Notes under the pieces: generated by a model | Databases searched by the model: none | The model's input: only the letters and a program-made list of their open reading frames with translations | Told to the model about the DNA's origin: nothing | Assembly: GCF_002101335.1 (NCBI RefSeq) | Contig: NZ_CP020773.1 | Span: 992,001-1,056,000, forward strand | Origin: Staphylococcus lutrae | GTDB taxonomy: Bacteria; Bacillota; Bacilli; Staphylococcales; Staphylococcaceae | Length of the DNA stretch: 64,000 nt | Direction of reading: 5' to 3' | Position numbers and translations under genes: made by a program | In this document: positions 9,486-19,237 of the stretch, one piece after another | Layout of the letters: each line of letters starts with the position of its first letter | How positions within the stretch are numbered: position 1 is the first letter of the stretch

Positions 9486-9712
9486 CATATTTTTATGAAG
9501 CAATCAGCACATTTTCATCACATGCGCGCTTTCCAGAGCGTTTCTTTATGCACACCCATCGAAGTGTCACCGAAAGCGGTCTTGACGCATTGCGTACCGG
9601 ATTAAAATCAACTGTTAAATTTGACATCCACTGACTTTAAGATTCTACTCCTGTGACATGTCAAATGGGCGGCATCCATTTTGATGGTCAACGGATTGCT
9701 TGATACCACACA
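9486..9712. other. Intergenic region without a gene
   Basis: No ORF with a ribosome binding site is seen. The only structure noted is an 8-bp inverted repeat, TTTGACAT (9620-9627) and ATGTCAAA (9658-9665), separated by 30 bases; its meaning is unknown. Confidence 0.5.
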
Positions 9713-9713
9713 T

Positions 9714-9768
9714 TCAAAAAGCGTGAGACAGAAACCTCCATCGAATGAAAGATTTCGTTGTCCCACGC
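9714..9768 (-). terminator. cudT terminator built from a staphylococcal intergenic hairpin repeat
   Basis: GCGTGGGACAACGAAATC on the minus strand pairs with the later GTTTCTGTCTCACGC and is followed by TTTTTG. The core ACAGAAA...AAAGATTTCGT (plus strand) is the same as in the element at 25061-25114, with a different but still paired outer stem. It probably ends cudT transcription. Confidence 0.7.
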
Positions 9769-9780
9769 CTCTAGAAAATA

Positions 9781-11406
9781 TTATAAGTTATCATCCTCAT
9801 CTTCCTCGCTCACGCGCAAAATACGAAGTGAGCGCCGTTCGATGCGTTTAAATCGATCAGCCCGAATTTGCAATGCAATCCGGTCACCGGATAAGATGAT
9901 GATGAATGAAATCATGATGATGATAAAAATGACAATTAGTGGCACACCCGCAACGATAGATGCCGTTTGTAAAATCTCAAGTGCTTTTTCGCCACCGACT
10001 AACATCAATGAAAATGGCAATAAGCACAAAGCAAATGCCCAGAAAAGGCGATTGATTTTGATCGGCTCACCTTTAACGCGTGTTTGTGTCGCAGCCGCTA
10101 CAATGTAAGATGCTGAATCAAACGTCGTCACAAGAAATAAGAACGCAGATAAAATAAACAATCCAATGACAACTTTAGGGAATGGCAACTGACTTATAAT
10201 CTCAATGATTGTCGCCTCAGTCCCATGTGTATTTAAAAATTGAATGACGTCAAATTGTCCTGAAATTTGTAAATACACTGCGAAGTTTCCAAAAATACCA
10301 AAGAAAAGCACGCATCCAAATGTCCCGTAAACAATTGTTCCTAAAATCACTTCTTTCAATGTACGCCCTTTTGAGATTCGTGCAATAAAAAGACCTATAA
10401 ACGGCGCATAAACAATCCACCATGACCAATAGAATATGGTCCATGTTTGTGGAAAGTGTGTCTCCTTACGTCCGCCAATTCCTCCGAACGGTTCAAGCCA
10501 TGTCGCCATTTGGAAAAAGTTTTTCAACATGTTCCCGAAACCTGTCACAGTTGTTTCCATGATAAAAATCGTCGGACCGACAACAAAGATAAAACCTAAT
10601 AAAACAAAAGATAACCAAACGTTTAAATCACTCAGCAATTGAATTCCTTTTTTCAAGCCTTGATATGAACTATATGCAAATACCACTGTAATACACAGCA
10701 ACACAATACTTTTCACAACCATACTTGAACCATCGAATCCAAACAGTTTTTCCAATCCTGCTGAAATCATAGGCACCCCTAACGCAAGAGAGGTTGCTGT
10801 CCCACCAATCAGACCAAATATAAATAAAATGTCTACTAATTTCCCTAAAAATTTATCCGTTTGCCCTTTTAAAATGGGTCGGCACGCTTGACTGATTTTG
10901 AATACCGGTTGCTTTTTCACAAACACTAAATAACCAATCGGTAATGCTGGAAGAACATAAATGGCCCACGCAATCGGCCCCCAATGAAACATTCCATACA
11001 TCGTTGCATAGTTTAATGCTTCATCCGAAAATGGTTTGGCGCCTAGTGGAGGACCTTGAAAATAATATGCCCATTCAATCACGCCCCAGTATAAAATATC
11101 TGAGCCGATGCCCGCACAAAAGAGCATCGACGCCCAAGCAAAATCGCTAAATTCTGGTCTATCGCTCGCACGTCCTAAAGTGACCGAACCATATTTTCCA
11201 AACGCGATGTATAACACAAAACAAAAAATCGCAAGTCCTAATACAAGGTAAATGGCTCCCATTTTAGACGTCACGAAATCATTCATCACTACAACGACTG
11301 TACGACTCTGTTCTGGAAAGACCATCATCGGTATGACAGCCATCAATAATACGATGGCCGACCCGATAAAAACGACCCAATCCATCAATTTATTTTTTTT
11401 ATGCAA
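9781..11406 (-). CDS. cudT: BCCT-family glycine betaine/choline transporter
   Basis: Secondary transporter of the betaine/choline/carnitine family with about 12 membrane helices. Family features include the Trp-rich helix region TWTIFYWSWWIVYAPFIGLFIARISKGRT near residue 330, the GGTATSLALG segment near 200 and a charged cytoplasmic tail (EEDEDDNL). An in-frame GTG at 11415 overlaps the ribosome binding site AAGGGGTG, so TTG at 11406, 6 bases behind it, is the more likely start (541 residues, MHKKNKLMDW). Placed convergent to cudC, it most likely imports choline for BetA/BetB. Substrate is inferred from the neighbourhood. Confidence 0.85.
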   Translation of the reverse strand: MHKKNKLMDWVVFIGSAIVLLMAVIPMMVFPEQSRTVVVVMNDFVTSKMGAIYLVLGLAIFCFVLYIAFGKYGSVTLGRASDRPEFSDFAWASMLFCAGIGSDILYWGVIEWAYYFQGPPLGAKPFSDEALNYATMYGMFHWGPIAWAIYVLPALPIGYLVFVKKQPVFKISQACRPILKGQTDKFLGKLVDILFIFGLIGGTATSLALGVPMISAGLEKLFGFDGSSMVVKSIVLLCITVVFAYSSYQGLKKGIQLLSDLNVWLSFVLLGFIFVVGPTIFIMETTVTGFGNMLKNFFQMATWLEPFGGIGGRKETHFPQTWTIFYWSWWIVYAPFIGLFIARISKGRTLKEVILGTIVYGTFGCVLFFGIFGNFAVYLQISGQFDVIQFLNTHGTEATIIEIISQLPFPKVVIGLFILSAFLFLVTTFDSASYIVAAATQTRVKGEPIKINRLFWAFALCLLPFSLMLVGGEKALEILQTASIVAGVPLIVIFIIIMISFIIILSGDRIALQIRADRFKRIERRSLRILRVSEEDEDDNL

Positions 11407-11415
11407 TTTTAGCAC

Positions 11416-11717
11416 CCCTTATTTCGTTATGACACTTTCTCTGCTCCCTCTTGTTGTAAATCGCTTTTATACAAGCAATAGGTTATCTAAAAATAATTTT
11501 TAATGCAAATTTCATACATCAAATTCGTTGACCTACTTTGAATATATATAACTTTTTAAGATCGAAAATATCGAAAAAAACGCCTTTATAAAGTACATTA
11601 AGAATGTTAAAAATATATTTAACTTTCCTAATAATGTGTTTTTATGCAAGTTTAACGAATAAATATTTATTTTTTCATTCGCCATTCAAAGTATGATGAA
11701 TGGCGTTTAAACCAACT
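11416..11717. other. Intergenic region upstream of cudT
   Basis: AT-rich, no gene. It holds the cudT promoter region. The word TTTAACGAAT at about 11650 also occurs next to the betB promoter (about 8684), which could reflect a shared CudC site, but one shared 10-mer is weak evidence. Confidence 0.4.
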
Positions 11718-11764
11718 AAAAAAGCAGCACTTTCAATCCAATGATCGAAAATGCTGCTTTTTAG
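11716..11764. terminator. Bidirectional terminator downstream of mntH
   Basis: AAAAAGCAGCACTTTC pairs with GAAAATGCTGCTTTTT with A- and T-runs on the two flanks. It lies 10 bases after the mntH stop. Confidence 0.85.
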
Positions 11765-11773
11765 AAAATGTAA

Positions 11774-13096
11774 CTAGCCGAGTTCTCCAAATGTCTCAAA
11801 AATTAAATATAAATTGAGTAAAGTTAAGATGATGGCCAATGTCCATGAGATGACACTCACCCATCGTGGGTTTGTAAATGACGCCCCCATAATTTTAGGG
11901 TTGTTTGTCGCCAATATTAACGGAACGATACTCAACGGCAAAGCCAGACTTAAAAAGACTTGTGTAAAAATCAACAGATTCTCTATTTTTTCTGTACTTG
12001 AACCATATAACCATAGGCATAGAAAGACCGGCATCACCGCAATCACACGTGTGACAAGTCTTCTCATCCATTGTGGCATCTTCAAATGTATAAAGCCTTC
12101 CATAATAATTTGTCCAGATAGAGTACCCGTAATCGTAGAGTTTTGTCCTGATGCTAATAAAGCAACCGCAAACAATGTACTCATTACCGCACCGCCAATT
12201 GCTACAGAAACATTTGAATGCGATAGAGCGTCGTACAAGTCATAAAAACCACCGAGCGCCTCTCCGCTTCCAAAAAATAACGCTGCCCCAAGAATTAACA
12301 GTAAGCAGTTAACGACAAATGCCAATGATAATTGCAAGTTAGAGTCTATCACTGCATATTTAATGGCTTCACGTTTTTCTTCATCAGATTGACGACCGTA
12401 CGCGCGTGACTGAACAATGGAAGAATGGAGGTAGAGATTGTGTGGCATAATTGTCGCACCAATAATACCTAATGCAATGTATAGCGCCCCTGGTTGTGTA
12501 ACAACTTCACTTTGTGGTAAAAATCCGCTAAATACATCTCCCCAAACCGGATGTGATAAATACACCTCAAACACGAAAATAAGGAACACTGTCATGACTA
12601 ACGCAACGACAATCGCTTCAATTTTGCGGAATCCTAATTTAATGATGACGAGCAATAAGAATACATCTAATACCGTCACCGTCACCCCTAGCCATAAGGG
12701 AATATGGAAAAGTAAATTCAGTGCAATGGCACTACCAATTACTTCCGCAATATCCGTTGCCATAATGGCCAATTCTGTAAAAATCCACAAGATGATCGCC
12801 GTCTTCTTCGAGGTCATATGTCGCGTCACTTGGGCTAAGTCCATGCCACTTGCAATCCCTAATCTCGCACACATACTTTGAAGCAACATTGCAGCTAAAC
12901 TAGAAATTAAAATGACTGACAAGAGGATATAACCATACTGCGCTCCCCCTGCCATTGAAGTAATCCAGTTCCCTGGATCCATGTATCCCACTGCGACCAA
13001 TGCACCCGGACCCGAAAACAACATTACTTTTTTCCAAGCCGGTGCATGATGTTGATACTCAATCGTTGCATTGATTTCTTCTAAACTTTTCTGCAT
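11774..13096 (-). CDS. mntH: Nramp-family Mn2+/divalent metal transporter
   Basis: Proton-coupled manganese importer of the Nramp family. The 440-residue protein has about 11 membrane helices with the unwound metal-site motif [12 protein letters not shown] in helix 1 (near residue 40) and [15 protein letters not shown] in helix 6 (near residue 220), both diagnostic. TTG at 13105 is in frame, but the ATG at 13096 sits 9 bases behind GAAAAGG and is preferred. A DtxR/MntR-type palindrome lies 60 bases upstream, which fits manganese repression. It is a single-gene unit with its own terminator. Confidence 0.93.
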   Translation of the reverse strand: MQKSLEEINATIEYQHHAPAWKKVMLFSGPGALVAVGYMDPGNWITSMAGGAQYGYILLSVILISSLAAMLLQSMCARLGIASGMDLAQVTRHMTSKKTAIILWIFTELAIMATDIAEVIGSAIALNLLFHIPLWLGVTVTVLDVFLLLVIIKLGFRKIEAIVVALVMTVFLIFVFEVYLSHPVWGDVFSGFLPQSEVVTQPGALYIALGIIGATIMPHNLYLHSSIVQSRAYGRQSDEEKREAIKYAVIDSNLQLSLAFVVNCLLLILGAALFFGSGEALGGFYDLYDALSHSNVSVAIGGAVMSTLFAVALLASGQNSTITGTLSGQIIMEGFIHLKMPQWMRRLVTRVIAVMPVFLCLWLYGSSTEKIENLLIFTQVFLSLALPLSIVPLILATNNPKIMGASFTNPRWVSVISWTLAIILTLLNLYLIFETFGELG

Positions 13097-13153
13097 ATAT
13101 CTCAACCTTTTCTCATTCTATCTCTATAATAATGTAAGTTACTCAAAAATTTT

Positions 13154-13171
13154 GGTTAGGAGCGCCTAAAT
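13154..13171 (-). promoter_or_regulatory. Candidate MntR (DtxR-family) operator upstream of mntH
   Basis: TTAGG-AGCG-CCTAA is an exact 5-bp inverted repeat with a 4-base spacer inside an AT-rich flank, resembling DtxR-family boxes (TTAGGTTAGCCTAA type). Its position 60-73 bases before the mntH ATG fits regulation of a manganese importer. Which regulator binds is inferred. Confidence 0.6.
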
Positions 13172-13264
13172 TAATAATGATATTATATCTAAATTGAGAT
13201 GAAATGAAAAGCATCTGAGCACACATTTGTTATAAGAAAATAGTTTTGTCCTAAAAAATCAGCC

Positions 13265-16129
13265 TTACTGATCGACGATATAACGATAAATATCATCACG
13301 AACAGGCGTTTCAAGTTTAAAATGCATGGTGACAACCGGCTCTCCAGATTTCATAGTTGTTTCAGTCGCTGTTCCTTCAATCACATGCACACGTCCTAAA
13401 AAATAAAAATTTTTTCCTTCTGCATCCTCCTTTTTTACAAACAGATACAATGCCGTGTTATGTTTTTGATGGTTTACTATCGCATCCACCTCTTTTGATT
13501 GTAATGTTCGGTTTGAACGTGTATACCACTTAAACTCACTTTGACTGATAAACTTTTCACCATACTGCGTTGACGCATTAATATGTGCCTGTTTGTGGTA
13601 CGTTACAAAAATAGGTACCATTTGATGTCTCACTTGATAACCATACAGGGTGCTCGAAATATCCTTTTCCCAGTTCATTATTTTCAAAAAATCTTTTCTA
13701 AAATATTTTTTATATAGTAATAGTTGATTCTGACCACCATATTTTATCTCATTGTTATATTGTGCCAATCGAATCATATCCATCACGTAATCATAAAACG
13801 TTTCATTTTTTAACATTTTTTGAAAAGTATCACTCAACTCGACAACTTCGTCTTTAACATGAATAAGGGATTCTCCGTATATTTTCTCTATATCTGTTTT
13901 GAAATAGCTCAAATTTAAAATACGCAGTGTCGTTTCAAGATCAGCTGTTGTGACGTTCGAATCAATCTCCTGCATGTAGGCAAGCAATTCTTCTTTCCTA
14001 CCATCACCTTCAATCAATCGGTTTAATATATAATGATCTGTATTCTTCAACCCAGGTGCGATTTCTCGGGACAAAAATGTTAAAGTTTTAAACGCTGTAT
14101 CCTCAATTTCTACTGAAGTCAAATGTCGTTTGATGAGAAAATCATGGTAGTTTTTATATTTTTCAAAAATGATTAAAGGGTCAATCGCATTTTGTTCAAT
14201 AAAGTCCATTAACAATGGCTGTCTTCCAATACGATATTCGACACTTCGGTATGCTTCTTCCAAGATCTTAACCCCATTTAACGAAACGTGATTTAATGCA
14301 TCAAAGATTTTCTTTTTCGCAATTTCTTCAAAATTAATTGTTGATACACCGCTTAATCCGGCAGTATTTGTCAAAAATGCTCGATAATTATCTTTATGAT
14401 ACGTTTCATCACCGGACAATGCGATTGGAATTAAGTAATTATTTTTATAGTTCCCGATAAAATCAATAATTGTCACATAGTCTTTGTTTTTGCTTTTTCT
14501 TAATCCTCTACCTAACTGTTGAACGAAAATAATACTCGATTCTGTTGCTCTCAACATCACGATTTGATTAACCTCAGGAATGTCTATTCCTTCATTAAAT
14601 AAATCCACTGTAATAATATAGTCAAGTTTTCCTGTCTGTAATGCTTCAATGACTTCTAAACGTCTCCATTGAGGGTCTTCCCCAGTAAGTGCGACAGACG
14701 GATAACCCCGCTTCGAAAGCTTTTCAGCAAGCACGCTAGCTTCATCTTTTCGGCTAACAAAGATAAGCCCTTTTAAGTCATCACCTGAATAGCCATAATA
14801 ATTTGTACGTTCAATAATATGATGTACACGTGCTTCCGACGTTAATTTTTGTAATGATGTCGTATCATCATCAATAAATCCATCCACTTCGTAATCCGTA
14901 ACCCCAAAGTAGTGAAATGGGCAAAGTATGTCATTTTCTAATGCCGCTTTCAAACGAATTTCATATGCGATGTTATAATGAAACAGTTCAAACACGTTTA
15001 ATGTATCATTACGTTCTGGAGTCGCTGTCATTCCTAAAATAAACTCAGGCTCAAAATAATTAAATACGCGAAGATATGAAGTTGCCGCAACATGATGGGC
15101 TTCGTCAAAAACGATATAATCAAAATGTTGTGCTGAAAACTGTTCATATATTTCAGATTTTGAAATCGTCTGAATCGTTGCAAATACATATTTTCTATCC
15201 ATATTTTTACTGCGACCCGTCAACAAACCAAATGCTGATTCAGGTTCATCTGCTAACACACGTTGATAATCTGCCATCGCGCGCCTCAAAATACCTTCAT
15301 TGTGAACAATAAATAAAAAGCGTCTAGGCTGAAAATACCTGACATCTAATGCTGACATAATTGTCTTCCCAGTTCCTGTTGCTGAAACAATTAATCCTCT
15401 CTTTTCACCACGTGCACGAATGGCTTGTAGCTCCTTTAACGCTTCCTGTTGCATGACATTCGGTATAATCGCTTGAGCATGCTGAATTTGACGTTGTTTT
15501 TCAAGTTGTGACTGTTCAACTTGAAATAGCATGCGCTTAGCTTGTGGTTGATAAAATTTCTGATACTGATTTATCCAATCTTGGGTTAAAGGTTCACTTT
15601 CAGCCCACAATGCTTCAAATTGGTTTTTCACTTTATAAACAATGTCACCATTGCGATGTGATGAAAATAAAATATTATGTTCATAATTCACTTTCAAAGC
15701 ATGAGAAGTCAAATTAGAACTCCCCACAATCATTGAAGTGTAATAAGAATGGTCAAAGATGTATCCCTTCGCATGAAAACCGCTCACTTGTGTGACACGA
15801 ACAGTCACATTCTCCAATTTAAGCAATTCTTGATACATTTTAGGTGAATTAAATGATAAATAGTTAGAGGTTAAAATACGACCTTTAACACCTTTACGCT
15901 TCAATTCATAAAGGTGTGATTTTAAGCTGGCCAATCCACTTTCAGTTATAAAAGCAACCGAGATGCTAAAGGCACGACACCTATGCAATTCGTCAATAAT
16001 CGTAGCTAAAACATTTTCTTGTGCGTTGTTAATTAATAACTTGGGTAAAAAATGCCCCTGTTTTTCAATGGAACGATCAATAAAGCCTTTATGTAACGAA
16101 TTTTTAAAATCATCCAATAACCGTTCCAT
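13265..16129 (-). CDS. PLD-domain / DEAD-like superfamily II helicase with DUF3427-type C-terminus
   Basis: A 954-residue multidomain protein. Residues about 30-190 form a phospholipase-D-like nuclease fold with one HKD-type motif (FHAKGYIFD, His119 and Lys121, then GSSNLTSHA). Residues 230-580 form a superfamily II helicase: Walker A SATGTGKT (249-256), DEAH (342-345), GMTATPER, and the arginine-finger motif QQLGRGLRKSKNK. The remaining 370 residues match the position and composition of the DUF3427 region found in this family. ATG at 16129 is chosen because GTGAGG precedes it; TTG at 16150 is also in frame. Four bases separate it from the Nudix gene. A DNA repair or defence role is inferred. 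Confidence 0.82.
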   Translation of the reverse strand: MERLLDDFKNSLHKGFIDRSIEKQGHFLPKLLINNAQENVLATIIDELHRCRAFSISVAFITESGLASLKSHLYELKRKGVKGRILTSNYLSFNSPKMYQELLKLENVTVRVTQVSGFHAKGYIFDHSYYTSMIVGSSNLTSHALKVNYEHNILFSSHRNGDIVYKVKNQFEALWAESEPLTQDWINQYQKFYQPQAKRMLFQVEQSQLEKQRQIQHAQAIIPNVMQQEALKELQAIRARGEKRGLIVSATGTGKTIMSALDVRYFQPRRFLFIVHNEGILRRAMADYQRVLADEPESAFGLLTGRSKNMDRKYVFATIQTISKSEIYEQFSAQHFDYIVFDEAHHVAATSYLRVFNYFEPEFILGMTATPERNDTLNVFELFHYNIAYEIRLKAALENDILCPFHYFGVTDYEVDGFIDDDTTSLQKLTSEARVHHIIERTNYYGYSGDDLKGLIFVSRKDEASVLAEKLSKRGYPSVALTGEDPQWRRLEVIEALQTGKLDYIITVDLFNEGIDIPEVNQIVMLRATESSIIFVQQLGRGLRKSKNKDYVTIIDFIGNYKNNYLIPIALSGDETYHKDNYRAFLTNTAGLSGVSTINFEEIAKKKIFDALNHVSLNGVKILEEAYRSVEYRIGRQPLLMDFIEQNAIDPLIIFEKYKNYHDFLIKRHLTSVEIEDTAFKTLTFLSREIAPGLKNTDHYILNRLIEGDGRKEELLAYMQEIDSNVTTADLETTLRILNLSYFKTDIEKIYGESLIHVKDEVVELSDTFQKMLKNETFYDYVMDMIRLAQYNNEIKYGGQNQLLLYKKYFRKDFLKIMNWEKDISSTLYGYQVRHQMVPIFVTYHKQAHINASTQYGEKFISQSEFKWYTRSNRTLQSKEVDAIVNHQKHNTALYLFVKKEDAEGKNFYFLGRVHVIEGTATETTMKSGEPVVTMHFKLETPVRDDIYRYIVDQ

Positions 16130-16133
16130 TTCA

Positions 16134-16526
16134 CTATGCCTCACTAACAATGATATCTACTGCTGGAATATCCGCTGGTGCCCACTCTAATCGATGTAAT
16201 TCTGCTTTATCACACCATTCAATCGCGCGATGTTCCTTTAGTGTAGGACGTGTGTCTTTTAATTTACATCGGAATGTTGTCAGTACGATTATCGCAAAAT
16301 CATACTCATGTTCAGTTGTTGTCACTTCAGCACCTATCTCCAAGTCACACGCCATTTCTTCACGAATTTCTCTTTTTAATGCTTCAATTTTACTTTCTCC
16401 AGGTTCTATTTTACCTCCAGGAAATTCCCATAATAAAGGTAAACTCATGCTTTCACTTCTTTGTGCACAAAGTACTTTATCTTGATCCATTATAATCGCA
16501 CCTACAACATGAATTGTTTTTTTCAT
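16134..16526 (-). CDS. Nudix (MutT-like) nucleoside triphosphate pyrophosphohydrolase
   Basis: A 130-residue Nudix protein close in length to MutT. The Nudix box runs from Gly38 to Cys60 (GKIEPGE...REIREEMA); all metal-binding Glu residues are present, but the usual Gly after EE-x is Ala59. Family members hydrolyse damaged or non-canonical NTPs such as 8-oxo-dGTP; the substrate here is not determined. Its stop is 4 bases before the ATG of the PLD-helicase and the helicase ribosome binding site lies inside it, so the two are translated from one mRNA and probably act together. Confidence 0.85.
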   Translation of the reverse strand: MKKTIHVVGAIIMDQDKVLCAQRSESMSLPLLWEFPGGKIEPGESKIEALKREIREEMACDLEIGAEVTTTEHEYDFAIIVLTTFRCKLKDTRPTLKEHRAIEWCDKAELHRLEWAPADIPAVDIIVSEA

Positions 16527-16637
16527 CTTTAGACACCTGCTTCCTCAATTTTCTTTTTATTTATTATAAATGATCTCACAAATTAATAAACTGTGCATCT
16601 GTGTATGCATAATTTTTTAAGTTTCACAAACATCTCA

Positions 16638-16682
16638 TCAAAAAAGACGAACTCAAACGATGAGCTCGCCCTCTTTTTATGA
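16638..16682 (-). terminator. phoA terminator
   Basis: GGGCGAGCTCA pairs with TGAGTTCGTC (including a G-U pair) around TCGTT and is followed by TTTTTTGATG on the minus strand. It follows the alkaline phosphatase stop. Confidence 0.75.
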
Positions 16683-16686
16683 TATT

Positions 16687-18120
16687 TCAATCCTTTTTAC
16701 TCGACCGATTTACCAAAAAATCAAAGATCATTTTTGCATTGTCCGTATTGTCAATATGACCTTGGAAGCGATCGGCACCTGGGCCAAATGCGTACGTGTT
16801 GACATCTTCACCCGTATGACCATATGTTGTCCATCCAGTGTGTGATTGACGATTGATAGGTGCTTGGATGGCATCCTGTAAATGCTGTTGTTGCGTTTTG
16901 AATGCATCACTGTCTTTATCTAACTTTTTCAATTGATTTGCTTCATTTTGAATCGCTTTGATATCTTTGTCTGGTACTTTAAAACCGTAACCTTCACGAA
17001 TCGTTTCTTCTACGTTCTGACCTTTGACGATTTGATCAGTCATCCACTTTCCAGAATGCCCCATTTTTTTAATAGGCGCTGGGTCCCAAATGTACGGCTT
17101 TTCTCTACCCATACTAAGTCCCCCAGTAGAGTGATCTGCTGTCGCAACGACAAGTGTGTCTGGGTGAGTCTTAGCAAAATTGATTGCACCTTTAAACGCT
17201 TTTTCAAATCCTTGCATTTCTGATAGCACCCCTGTGATGTCATTTTCATGCCCTTGCTTATCGATAGAGGCCCCTTCCACCATTAAAAAGAACCCTTTAT
17301 CATTTTTTGAGAGGCGTTCCAACGCGGCTTGTTGCATATCTATCAATTGTGGCTGGCTTTTAGGCGCATCTATCGCTAACGACATATTCTTATCTGCAAA
17401 AAGACCGAGGAGTTGATCTTGAGGTGCATTCAAAAGTTGTTCACGCGTCTTAACAATGCCATAGCCATCCTTTTTGAACTGCTCCGTAATATTACCATTC
17501 TGTTTACCAAAATTTTTCGCACCGCCACCTAAAAGCACGTCAACTTTATGTTGCTTTTGTATACGCTGATCGTAATACTGATGTGCAATCTCATCCTTTT
17601 TATCACGGTCATCTACATTTGCGGCATACACAGCAGGCGTCGCATCTGTAATCTCCGCTGTGGACACAAGACCTGTTGATTTGCCTAGCGCTTTGGCACG
17701 CTCCAACACGGTTTCTAAGTCATGTTTATTTCTATCAACACCGATAGCGCCATTGTAAGTTTTATGACCGGAACTGAATGCTGTCCCCGCTGCAGCAGAG
17801 TCAGTAATATTTTCTTTATCATCATTTGGATATGTTTGCTGTGTACCGACTAGATAATCATCAAATTCCGTTTTTTCAATCGCTTTCGTGGTGGGAAGAT
17901 CTGCAAAATAACGGTATGCCGTATTATACACTGGCCCCATACCATCTCCTACAAGAAAGATGACATTTTTAGGGTTCTCTGTATTGCCATACATGTGTGC
18001 GGATTGTTTTGGACTATCTCCTTGTCCAGAAGCCAAAGCAAGTGGACTGACGTTTCCAAATGTTGATGCAAGAACGATACTGGTGATTGTTAATTTAACA
18101 AATTGACGTTTCAATTGCAT
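16687..18120 (-). CDS. phoA: Alkaline phosphatase, secreted
   Basis: Zinc/magnesium alkaline phosphatase that releases phosphate from organic phosphoesters outside the membrane. The 477-residue precursor has a signal peptide (MQLKRQFVKL, hydrophobic core, probable cleavage after SPLALA near residue 30). Metal and catalytic motifs are FLVGDGMG (57-62), nucleophile Asp-Ser-Ala at 107-109 in TDSAAAGTAF, VEGASIDKQGHEND, ATADHSTGG and HTGEDV. The ATG lies behind AGAGGAG. Upstream TTTACA/TTAAT repeats could be PhoP sites, but the match is loose. S. aureus calls its homologue phoB. Confidence 0.93.
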   Translation of the reverse strand: MQLKRQFVKLTITSIVLASTFGNVSPLALASGQGDSPKQSAHMYGNTENPKNVIFLVGDGMGPVYNTAYRYFADLPTTKAIEKTEFDDYLVGTQQTYPNDDKENITDSAAAGTAFSSGHKTYNGAIGVDRNKHDLETVLERAKALGKSTGLVSTAEITDATPAVYAANVDDRDKKDEIAHQYYDQRIQKQHKVDVLLGGGAKNFGKQNGNITEQFKKDGYGIVKTREQLLNAPQDQLLGLFADKNMSLAIDAPKSQPQLIDMQQAALERLSKNDKGFFLMVEGASIDKQGHENDITGVLSEMQGFEKAFKGAINFAKTHPDTLVVATADHSTGGLSMGREKPYIWDPAPIKKMGHSGKWMTDQIVKGQNVEETIREGYGFKVPDKDIKAIQNEANQLKKLDKDSDAFKTQQQHLQDAIQAPINRQSHTGWTTYGHTGEDVNTYAFGPGADRFQGHIDNTDNAKMIFDFLVNRSSKKD

Positions 18121-18423
18121 AATGTGTTAACTCCTCTACAGAATATTCAATACAATGTCATTGTAAATAACCATTTTGAATATTCAATGAGGCTATGATT
18201 AAAAATTTGTAAATCCCTATTATTGCAGCATGTGGCCGTATTTCAAATCCTATAAACGGTTAATCACCAAATTCATCTGATTATTGTATTGAAAAAAGTT
18301 TGTATTTCTTTATGATGTATTAAAATGATTGACTAAACGACATTTTATATTTTTGAGTTGTCGTTTATTCTAACTCACAATTATAATAACAGTAATAAGC
18401 GTATCATGAAGGAGGCTACTAAA
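18121..18423. other. Divergent intergenic region between phoA and the membrane protein gene
   Basis: About 300 bases, AT-rich, with no gene. It must contain both promoters. TTTACA words occur at two places upstream of phoA, which could belong to a PhoP box; no convincing set of four repeats is seen. Confidence 0.4.
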
Positions 18424-19023
18424 ATGAAAGGTTCCCTCACATCACAATCCAATACACAAGGTCAACCACCGAACAAAAACCCAAAGTGGCTCATCATTTT
18501 GATTATCTGTTTGATTATGATTGCTTTAGCTGGATTAATTTATGGTGGCTATCGGGTCTCACAATTGGATATCCGTTTAAAATTAAAAACAGATCAAAAA
18601 GTTTCCGATACTTCGCAAACACAAATTGTTCATATTGATGTTCAATCTGACGACTTCAGCCAAAATTTCATGAATACCGACCGTATCAGTGGCTATCAAG
18701 GATTTCAACTTGGCGCAACACGTCAACAGACTGAAATGACACATGGCCCCCCTGAACGAATGACTCAGTACGCGGGTCAACAAGCTGCGTCATACGGTAA
18801 CATCGCCGTCACATATGATGCCCAAGAAAAAATAAATCACGTCTATGTGACACCGAATAACGTGACCCTCTCCCAATTCATTGCTGTTCATCAAGCACCA
18901 AATACCATTGATGGTGAGATTTGGTATTATGACAAAAATAAAAATAATCGCTACACCATTAAAGTTTATACTTCAGACAACCGCATCACAGCGATTGAAA
19001 ACATTCCTCAAATTGCATATTGA
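18424..19023 (+). CDS. Membrane-anchored protein of unknown function
   Basis: A 199-residue protein with a short polar N-terminus rich in Gln, Asn and Pro, one membrane helix (residues about 22-45, WLIILIICLIMIALAGLIYGG) and an extracellular domain of about 150 residues. The domain has a GYQGFQLGATRQQTEMTHGPPERMT stretch in which GPP-x-x-M resembles small extracytoplasmic domains that gauge their own repeats, but no family is named with confidence. ATG 18424 follows AAGGAGG by 8 bases; an upstream in-frame ATG at 18406 overlaps that site. It is divergent from phoA and ends in a strong terminator. Confidence 0.65.
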   Translation: MKGSLTSQSNTQGQPPNKNPKWLIILIICLIMIALAGLIYGGYRVSQLDIRLKLKTDQKVSDTSQTQIVHIDVQSDDFSQNFMNTDRISGYQGFQLGATRQQTEMTHGPPERMTQYAGQQAASYGNIAVTYDAQEKINHVYVTPNNVTLSQFIAVHQAPNTIDGEIWYYDKNKNNRYTIKVYTSDNRITAIENIPQIAY

Positions 19024-19057
19024 TTCATCCTACAGCGCTATGCGTTGAAAAGCATTG

Positions 19058-19114
19058 AAGGACAGCATCAAACATCTACAATGATTCAACGATGTTTGAT
19101 GCTGTCCTTTTTTG
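19058..19114 (+). terminator. Strong terminator after the membrane protein gene
   Basis: A perfect 19-bp stem, AAGGACAGCATCAAACATC with its complement, encloses 14 bases and ends in TTTTTTG. Confidence 0.9.
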
Positions 19115-19237
19115 TTCATTCCACTATGAGTCAACCGCAATGTTCCACATGAAACAGCGGTGTGTATCAGTAGTTCTACCACCTTGCCACTTGCATGTCA
19201 GTCTTACCGAACACTCCCCGCAGACTCCCCCGTCATT

